A stretch of 64,000 nucleotides of DNA from Albula goreensis (GCA_022829145.1 CM040753.1:10609884-10673883); one strand, 5' to 3'; positions 37,780 through 49,729 are shown, counted from the first letter of the stretch. Program-made: numbers and translations. The notes: a model not told the origin generated them from the sequence alone.

Positions 37780-38310
37780 AACCTGCATCCGTCTATGACC
37801 CGATCGGTCTGACAATATTGTGTCTGTAAACATATTTATTTCCCTTGCTGTCCCAATGAACAGTGCAATATTGCTAAGCTTCAAACTTCCGTGATCTCCT
37901 CAAATCTGCCAAAAAGTCAATGAATCAATGCCAGCCATCAGATGGACGTGGTGATTGTTTGCGCAGGATTACAGGTAGCGGCGTGTTTGTGAGGAGAGGG
38001 GATAAGCCTGGTGCTTGACGGCCATCCCGGAGCGCCACAGTTCATCTCCCTTATCGGCTGTGCTCACCATGGATGGGGATCTTTGGCATTCTGCGGTTAG
38101 ACAGGAATTCAGATAACATCAAGCTTACACCTCATCATCCCCAAGGTTCTCACTCTGTGATGAAGACCCGCTGTAATTACCCGAGACAATTGCACAACAC
38201 CTGCTTCAGGGGCTGCATTATCACACTTGGTGGAAATTTCATTCTGAATGGAACTGAGCGTACATATACGTTATGCTCAAATCCCTGCATACTTGTGGAT
38301 TATCAATAAA
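37780..38310. promoter_or_regulatory. Candidate conserved non-coding element
   Basis: An 11-base palindrome CCATCAGATGG contains the E-box CAGATG (37939-37944). It is followed by a FOX-like ATTGTTTGCGC and a bicoid-type GGATTA (37966-37971). CpGs are retained (GACGTGG, GCGCAGG, AGCGGCGTG, CCCGGAGCGCC, TATCGGC, CTGCGG). The 78-codon forward frame has no domain. The E-box, forkhead and GGATTA cores within 35 bases make this a good enhancer candidate. Confidence 0.35.
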
Positions 38311-38973
38311 ACAAATGAAAATATCACCACAGTTGTGCTCATAATAGCAGCTCAGTGATTCAAGCTTGTATTTACTGCTAGAAGTGCATCACAATATATT
38401 ATGCTGAACCTGTACTTTTTTATAATGAATTTCTCCAGCATGTGGGTACAATGGTTTAATCCAAGAAATAATGTCTACTTTGATCATTTCAATAATTTCA
38501 AAGTTTCCATTCGATTAATAGTATAACTTAACATAGTATGTATACATTAAAATATCCTATGTAGATGCTCATATCACAGCTTAAGTCAGTGTGACAGAGC
38601 TGTGAGTTTAACACACACACTGGTCCCAGGAGAGCATGTTAAAGTCTTGATACAGAAAAATGCTGGCTCTTTACCAGGAAATATATTGAAATTAATATCA
38701 ACAAAACCAATAAACAGTCTGCTAAAGTACAACATGTTTCAGGGCTCTCATTTTGTTTGTTTTTTTTTTTAATAAATATTCTAATTTATTAATACAGAGT
38801 TGACAAAAAAGATTCTTTGATGAATGTGAACATTCAATTTAATATTTAATCAGAGAATACTCTCCAGGGTATCAAATACGCACAGACAAGAATAGGCTAG
38901 TCCAATGCAATGAGAAATGCTAAAAATGAGTAGCTCTGGGTTTGAATCATCCATAGATATGAAACCTAACCAT
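38311..38973. other. AT-rich spacer
   Basis: Nothing is recognised apart from a T run near 38758-38770. Confidence 0.5.
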
Positions 38974-38974
38974 A

Positions 38975-39005
<31 letters not shown>
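38974..39005. repeat. (AAAT)n microsatellite
   Basis: About eight ATAA/AAAT units. Confidence 0.95.
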
Positions 39006-39609
39006 CATCCACCCTCACATCATTAACAGTCCCCTGGATCATTATTTCCTGGCTCACATACATGACTTTTCTTCACACTCAGTACAATTTATTTACACTG
39101 GAGACCAATTTATTTTACTGCCTCTGAGCTAACTATTTGCATTGACAACCAGGTCTGATGTGTACAAGCAATTATGACAAGTTTCCTATTGAACTGTAAC
39201 TGTGCACTGTCTGGCGCTAAACTCCAGCTTGATCCAATTACGAACAACCCAGTCTCAAGTTGGCCTGCTTCTGTCACTGACGCTGTTACTGATTGCTGGA
39301 TATCATGATCATGCTCGTGTCACGCTGCCAATTGATCTCTCTAACTTTTGTGTGTTTGTGAAGTGTACAGCCAGGAGAAAAGCAGGAGGGCCATGTGATG
39401 TCATATCAGGTAACACATAGCAAATATCTTGGGTCGCTGTACCTTCTGTAACTTTCTCAAAAATGAAAAACAGCTAAACAAAAACCACTTGGCTAGATCT
39501 CAATCATTGTGTCATTTCTGAAACCCACTGAATTAATAAATTGTTGTTCTGTGGGTAGATTATGTACTACACATGCATAACATATCATTTCTTAAAATTA
39601 TGCTATATT
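39006..39609. other. Spacer
   Basis: 39100-39420 is more balanced (with CACGCTGCCAATTGATC) and could be part of the block that follows; no motif cluster is strong enough to call. Confidence 0.4.
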
Positions 39610-39970
39610 TATGCTATTATTTCAGTGCAATGGCCTGTATGTGGCTCAGGGGTGCCCCGTTTCGCCCCTGGCTGGAGAGGGACATGGCAGAGAGGGCCCA
39701 GCGCGTAATAAAATGATGCAGTGAGTGGGGTCATCTTATAAAGTGTACAGACAAGTTGATTGGCATTGGAGGAGCCTCCGGGTTCTGTGGCTCCTGTAGG
39801 TGAGAGTGGAGTCATCCGCTCCCCCAGCACCACTGGAGGAGATCGACCTGCCTCCCAGCGGTCCCGGCTCACATTTCAACCCAGCGCAGACCCAGCACTA
39901 CCCAACGGGCTGAGGCTGATATGGACTGCCTTGAACCGCACACTTGTCCAACACAGATAACAGCTATGAT
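39610..39970. promoter_or_regulatory. Candidate regulatory block with posterior HOX/CDX-type site
   Basis: GC-rich with about a dozen CpGs. A full GTAATAAAA (39705-39713), the reverse of TTTTATTAC, is the preferred site of posterior HOX (groups 9-13) and CDX proteins. Frames on both strands (87, 66 and 70 codons) overlap and show no domain. Regulation by HOX/CDX is a motif-based inference. Confidence 0.32.
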
Positions 39971-40039
39971 ATTACTACTAGTGCCGGAGGGGAAAAAAAA
40001 AAACAATTGTTGTACTGTGCTGTATGTGTTTGTTACGCA

Positions 40040-40107
40040 TGTGTGTGTATGTGTATGTGTGCAACTCTCTCTCTCTCTCTATCTTTATCTCTCTTTCTCT
40101 CTCTCAG
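40040..40107. repeat. TG-rich then (CT)n tract
   Basis: TG-rich to 40060, then CT-rich to 40105, ending in CAG (40105-40107). It looks exactly like a polypyrimidine tract plus 3' splice acceptor on the plus strand, though simple repeats commonly mimic this. Confidence 0.9.
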
Positions 40108-41819
40108 CATTGTTTAAAGCTGTCTGTCAATGAAACCAGCAGTCTTTAGAGTGAAGGGAAACATTGGGCCACCAGTATTGTGTCCGGCTACACATTCAGC
40201 CACGAGCTGATAGAGAAGATATTGACAATCATGTTGTCTGAGACATGCTGAAATCATCTCAGCATTGATTGTAAGCATGGAGGGGATCCTGTGGGGGAAT
40301 AAGATACATTTCATGTTGAAGAGTTGTAGACTGATTGGAAATCTAAATAAATGGGGCAATATAATGAGAACACAACGTATAAATGGACCTGGAAACTGAG
40401 TCATAATCAAAAAATGACTCAACATGTGTTTCATATTATTGTCAATATTAACTACCAATATATTTCTGCTACAAAATTTGTTTTAAAATCAAAATTTCAA
40501 TTCAAAAGAACTGTGACTGATGTAGGTGATTTTAAAATGGGTCAAATAGTTTATGTCCAAATTACATACACATGAATCATAAAAATGGCAAAATTATTCT
40601 GTTTGTTAAAGGGAACAGTTTCCAAAATATGTTGACACATGCCAAAACAAGAAATCACTGTGGCAGCAAGGAGCAAAAGTTGTCACAGGCTGAAGCTCAC
40701 TGAAAGTGAAAAATAGACCCTCAACAGGATGGTTGTCCAAAACCACATAACAAAAATAAGAGCACAAATGATTACTTACCTGTGTGAACCAGTCTCCACA
40801 TTATTTCAGATTTTAACCACTTGTTACCAAGGTGATGTGCAACAATGCATAACCTGTTATGTGAGTGACTACTTATGGTGTAGGCAGCTGTTTTAGAGTC
40901 ATTATCTGTGATTCTCTACTATTGGATCACAGATAACAGCCAAGGAAAACAAAACCATGTCACATTAGCTTTCTTTGCTAATGATCTTAATATTGACATT
41001 TTGACATATAAGCCTCATTTCACACAAGATTACATCCCACACTACACTGCTTCTGATTCACAAAACTACTTCTACCACTACTCTTAAGAGAAGCTGATTC
41101 ACTCTGTCAAATGTGACCATTATATTTAGTGATGGTTTTTGGCTTACTGAGTTTAAATGTCCAGACATGAATTGAATCATTACCCCGTTTATTAGAAGGG
41201 GAAATATTTTAATGACAACTAAATGCACTATAAGGTAAGGCTCCCATATTCATATACCATGAGCTGCCACTGTTCGCTTTCATCTTATTCCCTCCTAGAT
41301 CCAATTTGCCAGGACACTCCACATTCTCACTAGTTTATTAAAAAATGTCTCTGATCTCCACTTTCTATTACTTTAAGTGCCACTGCAGCACTGAGTGCTA
41401 GACTGTCCTAGTTATAAATTATAAGGCTTGATGTCAGATCCAAATCAGTGCAAATTGGCCAGATTCATACACGTTTTAGGCTTAGTTGATGTATTCTTTT
41501 TAAGGCAGAACAAATGAAGATAAATAATTCAGTACATTGATAGTAATATAGTCTCGACAAAGTATGATTACATTTGATCTGAGATAGTGGTAATCAATTA
41601 TATATAAGCACTTTATCTAATCACAATAAGCACTAGATATTTTCACATCATTTTCTGTGATGGCTTTTTTATACATTCGTGGTGACACTGTGGATTATTT
41701 GGCATAAATTGTTTGAGTTTCAAATTGCATTTCTGTAAATCATTGTTGACAAGCAACTTGCAGTACACTGTGATACTCTCCCGCTAATCTCTGTGATTAC
41801 CTTATGGAACTAAAAGGAT
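40108..41819. other. AT-rich spacer
   Basis: Frames of 114 codons (reverse, 40114-40458) and 74 codons (forward) overlap; neither has a domain. No repeats are recognised. Confidence 0.5.
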
Positions 41820-42520
41820 TACAGCAGTCCGAGTTGTGCTGCTCGCCGTGTAGATGATGTGTCCTTTTCTGAGCGCGTTTTCAGTGTCAGGCCCTTTTTC
41901 CCCACCACTTTAGCCATATCAACAGCCCCAGCTCCCCCTGCTTTTTTTCTTTTTCCAGACAGAAATGCGAATAAATGTCTGTGGCCCGAACGGGCTCATT
42001 CATGGGAAAGCGATGGTTTTCACATGGCCAGGCCAGCCAGTGCCCCATTAAAGGGCTTGCTCCATATCTCTCCCTCACAGCCCCGGCCCTGCCTTCGTAA
42101 CCCCTGATCTACACGGGCCAAATGCACTATTTCATCCTAGTTGAGCCTTTCCATATGCTGGGATTTAATGCTGCTGCCTCTAACAGTGACCCAGCATGTT
42201 ACGGTGTAACTCCAAGCAAAGTCTCCACTTGCCCCATAGCTTTACTCTTGTCAGGCCACTGTGGTATTTAGTAGGTAGCTGAACAGAGGTGCAGCAGAAA
42301 ATCTCAGCACAAGCTTTGGAAAAAAAATGAATGTCAAGTCTATTAATCATAAAGAAATATATTCACTTGGCCCGGGATGTCAGCCGGGGATTAGCCATCG
42401 CCCATGCATTAGGGGAAGAAAGAAGCTCTACTGAAGCAAACCAGTGAATAGGTCAACCTGCACTTTTGTACAGCGATCTCTAACAGGAATTGGCAGTGTC
42501 AGAAGTAATCCTCCAACTGC
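41820..42520. promoter_or_regulatory. Candidate conserved non-coding block
   Basis: About 700 bases of GC-balanced, repeat-free DNA with CpGs (GCTCGCCGTG, GAGCGCG, CCCGAACGGGC, AAGCGATGG, GCCCGGGATG, CATCGCCC). CCCGAACGGG contains the short palindrome CCCG-AA-CGGG. Overlapping opposite-strand frames at 41859-42107 have no domain. Confidence 0.3.
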
Positions 42521-42835
42521 ATTAAGAAACACTGGGAAATAGAGTGGAAAGTGAGTGTACCAGCTCCCTCTGAGTATTTCAATAGCTTTTCACCAAATAC
42601 AAGATCAGTCCTAATGAAGGTTTGTATTTATTTATATTAGTTTGTATGTGTGTGTCTATATGTATGCACATACAGTGTGCGTATTTTTTACAAATCGTTG
42701 CTACCCTCTTTTTACACTGCTATTTTTTATATGGAAGTCTTTCTTGGTTACTAAGGAACTGCACATGCAAGACATCAATCAAAACAATAAGCTGAAACTC
42801 ACAAGTCACTATTGATATCTCATTTACTTTGGATT

Positions 42836-42863
42836 TCTCTCTCTCTCTGTCTCTCTCTCTCAG
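42836..42863. repeat. (CT)n tract ending in CAG
   Basis: CT dinucleotides with one CTGT interruption, ending CTCAG at 42863. A second splice-acceptor look-alike on the plus strand; the sequence after it has an ATG-started frame of about 40 codons without recognised features. Confidence 0.92.
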
Positions 42864-44990
42864 ATTCTTTAAGATGAGGTCCTTCCACAGAAAAGAGTTA
42901 CAAAGGAATCAAGCTGCGACTGATCAGCTTCTGAGATGTTGCTTTGTGTTCATAAGACTGTATATCAAGTTAATTTCTCTTGAGTGCTTGATTTGATCAA
43001 GTTATTTTTGAAGAGTTAGGAACACACTCTTAATAAGCATAGCTATATTGTCATATTCAGACATTCAGTTTGTCAGATCATGCATTTGTGTTTTTTAAAA
43101 GATGATTGTCCAGCAGATTTTTGCTTAACTTTTCCTGGGTAAGATAGCAGAGGATTTTTGCATTAAACAATGCAACCAACAACAGATTTCATGCAGGTCC
43201 AGATATTGGTCACATTAGATACTAGCACATTGTAGACGGCATCGTCTTCTATGAAAGTTTCAGCAAATCTCCAGTATATTTCCACATTTTGGAATAACAC
43301 AGTGAAAAACATCAACAGTGAGTGGAGGGAAGCTAACTGCAAAAACATAATTTATTTTGTGTAGGCATATTTGCTAAATAATGTATGCACAGTACATTGC
43401 ATGTTTGTCTGTAAGCTATTATTGTAAGATGGTAACTTATTTATTAAGAATAGAAATAGATTCCATGGCATTTTTTGTAAAAATACAATGATCTGACATG
43501 TGCCCATAAAGGTAGTTCTGGTTAATGGCAGTGTTAGCACCATAGCCATATTGACAGGACTGACTAGTGCAGTCCATAGACATTAATATGTTTTTCCACC
43601 TCTTTTAGTACCTTGCTGACTCTGAAAAGACATACAGGCTAAATTTGGTTAGTATAGCCTGCCATCCATCAAGACTGTTAATTGACATACCCTGCTCTGG
43701 CTTATGCTTGTGCTATGTACAATGTCAAAATAAAACTGACAGAGCCAAAGTCCTCATTCCAGCCCAAGTGCTACACTGTCTGGTTTCTTCTATTTCTCCC
43801 CACCCCACTACTTTGTTTTGTTCTGCTCACAGTGACTGCACTAAGTATTCCAGGTGTCATTGATCTTCCGGTGCTGTGCACATCTAAACACTGTGACTGC
43901 TGATGTGGGATGGGAATTTGTCACAAGCTCTTTAGAGGGAAACTGAATGTAAGACTCGCACGTTGTCACAGCAGACCCTCAGATCCTTCATTTATTCAGC
44001 TGCTAGAGATTCAGAGGGGATGTTCGTGTCTTCATGTTTGTGAAAGGCTATCAGAATGGTGGGTAGCTTCATTGATCTGTGTTACTGTGAAGAGAGACTT
44101 GAAGCTCAGTAGGCAGGAGCTATGGCTCCACACACTCTTTTTTAATTAAAAAATCATGCATCATAGTGGAAACCTTTATCCTGCTAAAATTCTTTGTGAA
44201 TCCTTTATGAATTCTTTTACATATCTATTTTAATGAGGGGCTAATTAATTCCAGGCCACTGGAGTCCATAGTTCTGTAGTTCACACTGAAAGTGAGACTA
44301 TTTTGAAATATGGATGTGAACTTGTAATAATCTGATATTTGAATATACTTAAACTATGACTCTCCTAAAATGTCTATGTAGTAATTAACCTCACCTCCTC
44401 TATAAAAATGTGCTATATCAGATATATCATGTGAGGGTTCTTCATTTATCAATATGACTGAAAAAGAAAACAACTCTGTTTTTTGTCCTGCATCATTACG
44501 GAAAAAAATGCAAAAACTGATACAAGTAATCAATGACTGATCTCATTCGTCACTGTTCAAACAGTAAAACATTTATTCTCAATATTTTTTCATTGCAAAA
44601 AGTCAGACAGCATCATACATAATTTTTCAAATATTTGGGCACAGCAGTAGATGAATGGATTTGCAAATTGTTTTCATGCAACACAGAAATCCCATTTACA
44701 TTGAAAACGTCTCTATGTAGGAAATCTTAGAAACAGTGCAATGCAAACCTGTAGGCTCACTTCATAATTGATGATATCAGAAAGTCTTTCACTACTGCAT
44801 TTCACACAGCAATACTAAACAGAAAACAGTCAGAACTAGCACCTGAGTGAACATGCAAAAGAAAATGTTGACACTTCTTTCATTTTATAATTAAATAAGC
44901 AGCCACTTCCTTAGATTCACTGATTCTGCCAACTTTCAGCTATAACCACAAGCAGTAACCACAAACTTTGAATAGTTATTGATCAGTCAC
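42864..44990. other. AT-rich spacer
   Basis: No supported gene; short frames at 43645-44149 have no domain. A palindromic ATTTGCAAAT lies near 44661. Some of the right side may be worn transposon sequence belonging to the Tc1 relic that follows. Confidence 0.5.
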
Positions 44991-45106
44991 TCACAGTTCC
45001 ATGAAGGACTTTTCATCCACTGCTCCCTGCAGTTCTGTTCTCCTCAGTTCCTGTCACAGCATCTCAGTTGGGTTTAGACCAGGACTTTACTAGGCTTTTC
45101 CAGAAC
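44991..45106 (-). pseudogene. Tc1/mariner transposase relic
   Basis: On the minus strand, 45060-45086 translates to SPGLNPTEM, the signature around the third catalytic acidic residue of Tc1-type transposases (usually SPDLNPIE). Upstream, 45089-45106 gives VLEKPS, the expected preceding segment, but one base is missing between the two (near 45086-45089), a frameshift. Downstream, a TGA at 45054-45056 sits where the family has a conserved tryptophan, followed by QELRRTELQGAVDEK. The relic is broken at least twice and cannot encode an enzyme. Flanks probably include more eroded element; I could not find its inverted repeats. Confidence 0.7.
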
Positions 45107-45999
45107 TTTATATCCCTTGATGAATCCCTTTGTAAATCTTTATAGACCAACAGAAATCAGAAACATTTTTCTAGAGGTCTTCAGGAATTTCTTTTAATTG
45201 TGAATTTGGATTCTAGCCAGAGAACCTTGCGACATTTATGAATAGTTTCCGATCATAAACTGAGTTAGGAGGCAGACTGGAGGCAAATCTCATCCTTCCT
45301 GCCACACCCATGCAACCACATTATTATGAATGAAGTTATAAGGCCCAACCATCCTTAAAGCCACTGTTGGCCTTACAACACTTCAACGACACTGCTGAAG
45401 TAGGGAAGAACCATTGAAACATTGGCGTGATTGCGTATTGTACACGGCAAAAATGAACCAATTATAAGATAGCGCTGATTTCTGTGATGATTAAAGGAAA
45501 GAATGAATGAATAACGAATGAGTAAAGCATGCTGGCTGAATAGCATAATACAGGTAGCAGGGTCTGAATTGTTATGGATCACCAAGTTCAACAAAATTCA
45601 GTGAGACATCCTTCAACTTTTTTTCGCTGGCTGCAAGGGTGTGGGTGTACTGAACTGGTAACATAAAGACTTTCCCAGCACACAGAGCTTTTAGGCTTCG
45701 CCAGGCGAATATGAAATACTGAAGCAGTTACATAGGAACGGGACACATCGTAAGAAAATGTATGAACAAAAGAAAAATACAGCATCTATTTCCCAGTAAC
45801 AACCTTTCATCTCTCCTTTTATCCTCCTTCCTGAGTAAAAAATCAAAGAGTTACATATTCTTCTGAGAATAATCATGTCTCTGTCTGTTCCTGTCCCATT
45901 TGTTCAGCTTAGGAAGGATGCAAGAAAAACAAAAAAAAAGAAAGAAAAAAAACGAGAGAAAAATTGACTAAGCACAAAAAGAAGAAGCTTTTTTTCTCA
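45107..45999. other. Spacer, partly eroded transposon
   Basis: 45107-45360 may continue the Tc1 relic toward its N-terminal half but is too decayed for me to read. An A-rich tract lies at 45926-45960. Confidence 0.4.
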
Positions 46000-46660
46000 T
46001 TATGTCTGCAGAATCCCTCTGTCTTTTTTCATGATCAACCTCTCCTGATTCTTTTCATGGAAGTGTGATAACTATCACATCCACCATCAAACCATCCTCT
46101 CTGGTAATCCTGCACTCTATGCATCTTCATCTCTAAGGTTCCTGAACAGATTATCAAACCCTGGGCCCTGGGCTCAGGGGGACTAATGTGATAGTGATTG
46201 GTGACCCCCACGCTGCCTCCAGAACCGGTCCATTTACAGGCAGCTCTCCTAATGGTCATTGATCTGGGTGCAGATGGCACATTCATTGTCTCCTCGTCTG
46301 CCAAATGTAAGCACTCTGCTGGCCTGGCAGGTAGCCTGCCGCAACATGACTTTGATCCACTGCGACCTTTTACAAATCCTCATTTTCTCACAGGCAAGAA
46401 AAGCCCATTTGTACAAAGGTTTTTTTTTCCCTGTTACTCCACCTCCTCTCCCTTTTTCTGAGGCTCCACCACGAGCCTCTCTGCGGCAGCATTTCAGTGT
46501 CTGCCGTTTATTGGAAACCTGTCTGCTCCGGTTAATACAGGCGATTCTTAATTTCCATTGCATTCTCAAAGCAAGAGGGGAGATTCCGGTAATGCTTGAA
46601 AAGGGAGGTCGGGTCAAAAATATAGAATTTGTTTTAGAACGTGAGCCATGCACTTAAATG
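46000..46660. promoter_or_regulatory. Candidate regulatory block
   Basis: Balanced GC, few repeats, some CpGs (CACGCTG, AACCGGTCC, CTCGTCTG, CACGAGCC, CTGCGGC). Frames of 134 (reverse) and 132 (forward) codons cover nearly the same bases, showing that openness here is compositional; neither carries a known domain. Confidence 0.25.
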
Positions 46661-46668
46661 CAACGCCT

Positions 46669-47104
46669 TGGGGTGACTCACGCAGTAAGGTGTTCATTTG
46701 GGTAGCAGTTGTGAGCGCTGCAACCGGCGGTTTGAGTCCCGGCCGTGATATTATAGGCTATGGCCAACAGTCAACTGTTGTGGCAAGGTAACAATTGGCC
46801 AACCTCCACTGGGTAATGATAGGGGTTCAGCTGGTTAAGTTCATGTGTCTCATTGCTCTCTAGCGGCCACTCCTGGTCAGCCAGGCACCTGTGGATGCAT
46901 GAACCAAGTGTATGCCAACTTCATAAGCAGTCTGTAATTGGTGTTGTGTCTGCACTGCGGAAAGAAGTGAGAGCTTGTTGCCCAGGTTGCTGAATGAGGC
47001 TAAAGTGCTTGGCTGTGTTAAACAGATGAAGCGGACAAATACATAAAAAATTTGGTATGAGTGACACCAGCAAGATACGGTGATAAAAAAAAATAAAATA
47101 AAAT
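46669..47104 (+). mobile_element. tRNA-derived SINE
   Basis: The head carries pol III promoter boxes: an A-box-like TGACTCACGCAGTAAGG (from 46674) and a B box GGTTTGAGTCC (46729-46739, one mismatch to GGTTCGANTCC). A body of about 350 bases follows (including CTCTCTAGCGGCCACTCCTGG near 46857), and the element ends in an A-rich tail with AAAAT units (47083-47104). SINEs are transcribed by RNA polymerase III and copied by a partner LINE's enzyme. No clear target duplication is seen. The family looks like one of the common percomorph SINEs, but I cannot name it. Confidence 0.75.
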
Positions 47105-47399
47105 CAGCAGAGAAAGAGCTCTTATGCCAGTTGGAAGGCAGGCTCAAGCTATACAGCATGAATACTCTGTGATGGAAGTAGACACTTCAGCACAAAATAG
47201 AAGTTATAAATAAAAAATAATTTTTTCACTGGTTTTTGACCAATTTCCCTGCTAAAGATGATCAAAAATAGTAGCAGTTCTTCAAGATTTGTGAAGAAAG
47301 ATTCTTGTGTTATTTTTCATTGGACAGAAATATTAATTTTGAAAAGACACTTTACTTCTCTAAATTGTCAGTTCAAAGTTATCTATATTGTTTGTGTAC
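47105..47399. other. Short AT-rich spacer
   Basis: Nothing is recognised. Confidence 0.5.
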
Positions 47400-47720
47400 C
47401 CATGAATGTGGCCCAAACTCAGAAAAGTCTGCAGTGGGAAGTGATGGCAGGGCTGCTAAACCAAACTGTTTCTCCTCAAAGCTGGCTGTGTTGACTCAGG
47501 GGCCTGTGATATTTGCCATGTGGGTATGACTGTCTCGCTGTGACAGGTCCGTTACTCCTAAAAAGGTCTGTGCTTGCTGGCCGCTGTGCGCCAGAAATAA
47601 ATCGCTCACAATTAATTACTTTAAGAAAAAGCTGCCCCCGCCCTCTCACTCTGGGTCTAATGTCACACAGTGGGATTTTTCCACAGCCTTGCTGGGAGGG
47701 GCAGGGTCAGTCTAATCACT
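47400..47720. promoter_or_regulatory. Candidate regulatory block
   Basis: Contains a consensus AP-1 word TGACTCA (47492-47498), a MEIS-type TGACAG (47541-47546) and a homeodomain core TAATTA (47613-47618) within 130 bases, plus CpGs around GGCCGCTGTGCGCC. The short overlapping forward frames have no domain. Confidence 0.32.
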
Positions 47721-48081
47721 GTAGATTCTCTTAAATCACCACATAGCCTACACTGTCTCTGTGCCTGTGTAAAGTTTATAGTTGTCACTTACAGTTGTCA
47801 CTGCAAAAAGTACCCTATGTGGTACTTTGACTAACACACATTTTTCTGCATTATCATGCAAATACCTTTGTTTCTTACAACATTTTGAGAGAATGAAGTT
47901 AATTGGATGTGAGATATGTTTCTTACATATATATTTCTTACATGAAGACCTCAATTGTGATTTGATAGTAGAACTGAACATGATTTGGTTCTCTCAGTCA
48001 GTAGGTAACCCTGTGACATATTGGTTTGCATTATGTAAGTAGTATGTAAGTTCTCTTTTTAAAGTAATTCATATCACAATT

Positions 48082-48109
48082 AAAAAAAAAAAAATATATA
48101 TATATATAC
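48082..48109. repeat. Poly(A) plus (TA)n
   Basis: An A run leading directly into TA dinucleotides. Confidence 0.95.
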
Positions 48110-48569
48110 ATTTTCCACTCAAATTGAAATTTGCAGTTGGACTTGTCAGCCCATTCTGTCACTTATGTAAGATGGTGGAGGCATGACCAAAGAATTATAA
48201 TGGTGTAGAATTCTTGCAGCTGCAGTCAATAATTCTCGCACCTTCAAGGCTTTCAGTAGTACTACGGCTCTGTATTTATGTACACTGAATACAGACAAAG
48301 GCACTGGCAAAAATCTATTTAATATGAATGTAACAACGATCTATTCTTCAGACATTAAATAGAGTTGCCATGTCAATAGTCACTACAGACTCAGAGAATG
48401 TTCACCAGTTGCACTTGTTTTTATATTCATGCAAACCTTTTAGAAATTGCACACGGCATGAGGGAAAGAGGATTTAGTTTTGGCAAGAGCTCAGCAGAGG
48501 AGTAAAAGCACAGTATCAGTCTTCTGTGATGGGCATGGTAACCTAATTAATATATGTTATTGACCTTAT
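48110..48569. other. Spacer
   Basis: Nothing is recognised. Confidence 0.5.
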
Positions 48570-48600
<31 letters not shown>

Positions 48601-48638
48601 AATAATAATAATAATAAGAAGAAGAAGAAGAAGAAGAA
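48570..48638. repeat. Compound trinucleotide repeat CAA-AAT-GAA
   Basis: (CAA)10 at 48570-48599 passes into AAT units (to 48616) and then GAA units (48617-48638). Each block differs from the next by one substituted base per unit. The GAA part is a purine-only strand able to form triplex DNA. Confidence 0.97.
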
Positions 48639-49729
48639 AGAGCATTTCATCAATTAGAAGGAAGTAAACCATGCAGAAATCATAACTTTGCTTTAGACTG
48701 GAGGTTCAATATCAATGCTAGTCACGAGGATGGGCAATTCAGCTGAAAAAGAGAGTGGTTTGGCCTTTACTTTTAGTAAACATAATTACGGTAATGCTGC
48801 TTTTTCTGTTACAGGTTCAATTTATTTTTTCTATTTATTTCAAATATTTTACATCGTAATGGAAGATTCACTTTGTTTTCACCTGATAATTGCATGACAG
48901 ATAATTGGACGAATTGTTTTATTGCACATCATGCAGTTGGTCACATAATGCACTTTTTCTATGGCTGCATGATTTGGTTAAATTCATATAATTTAAATGC
49001 ATAAGTGCCTAAGGCTCAGAAGTCCTATCCTCAGTTTCATTTAATTTTATAACTGATAATTGTATAATGCGGTCCACCTGTTCTGTCAAAGTTCCACAAC
49101 AGCGCATTCTTTTCCATTTGCAATGGAAATGGTTCACACAGAAAAACACAGTTCATAGGCCTTCATTACTGAATACCTTGATGGCAGAATTGCTATAGCT
49201 TTAGAGAATATTCACAGATGTGCATTGTCTTGTTATTAGGGAGTCTCTGAGGGTGGTAACAGCCCTTGGCATTGCCTAGGGCCACATCACCACCCCCAAG
49301 GTGAGCAAATACTGTATATTGACAGAGTGAAATATGTTTAGCAGCCCAGGGAACCAAAAATTGATTCTATTTTTTTGCCATCCATAATAAAGCAGTATTA
49401 TGCAACAACAAAAAGTCCACTTGTGTTTTTTTCTGCCTCCAAAATAAACCTTAAAGTTCCCTGGTCACTATATTTTACATAAAAACAGGAAGACCATGGA
49501 ATTCCATGACAGTAAATATACAGAGACAATTTTTGTGTCATATTCAGTCCTTTTCTATCAATATTCAGTGTAATCAGTGTACATGAATACATGATGATTT
49601 CTATGTAATTATAATTGTATTTGTAATGAGGATAAGGTAAATGTATAATATCAAATGTATTGAGTCATACACAGGCACAGTTTCAGCTGTAACAACATTA
49701 TTTCCATGATATTTTTCACTTTACCTCCA
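48639..49729. other. AT-rich spacer
   Basis: No supported gene. A GC-richer scrap at 49245-49310 ends in a donor-like CAAG|GTGAGC. Confidence 0.5.

Noticed and set aside
46249-46657. Forward 132-codon and reverse 134-codon frames
   Set aside because: They overlap almost completely on opposite strands, have no domain and lie in GC-balanced, stop-poor DNA.
46669-46760. A possible tRNA gene
   Set aside because: The A- and B-box-like words belong to a SINE head; the sequence does not fold into a full cloverleaf by eye and is followed by SINE body and an A-rich tail.
49250-49310. Repeat-like CCCTTGGCATTGCCTAGGGCC
   Set aside because: It contains the short near-palindrome TTGGCATTGCCTAGGGCC and recalls hAT-type interspersed repeats, but no boundaries or second end could be seen.
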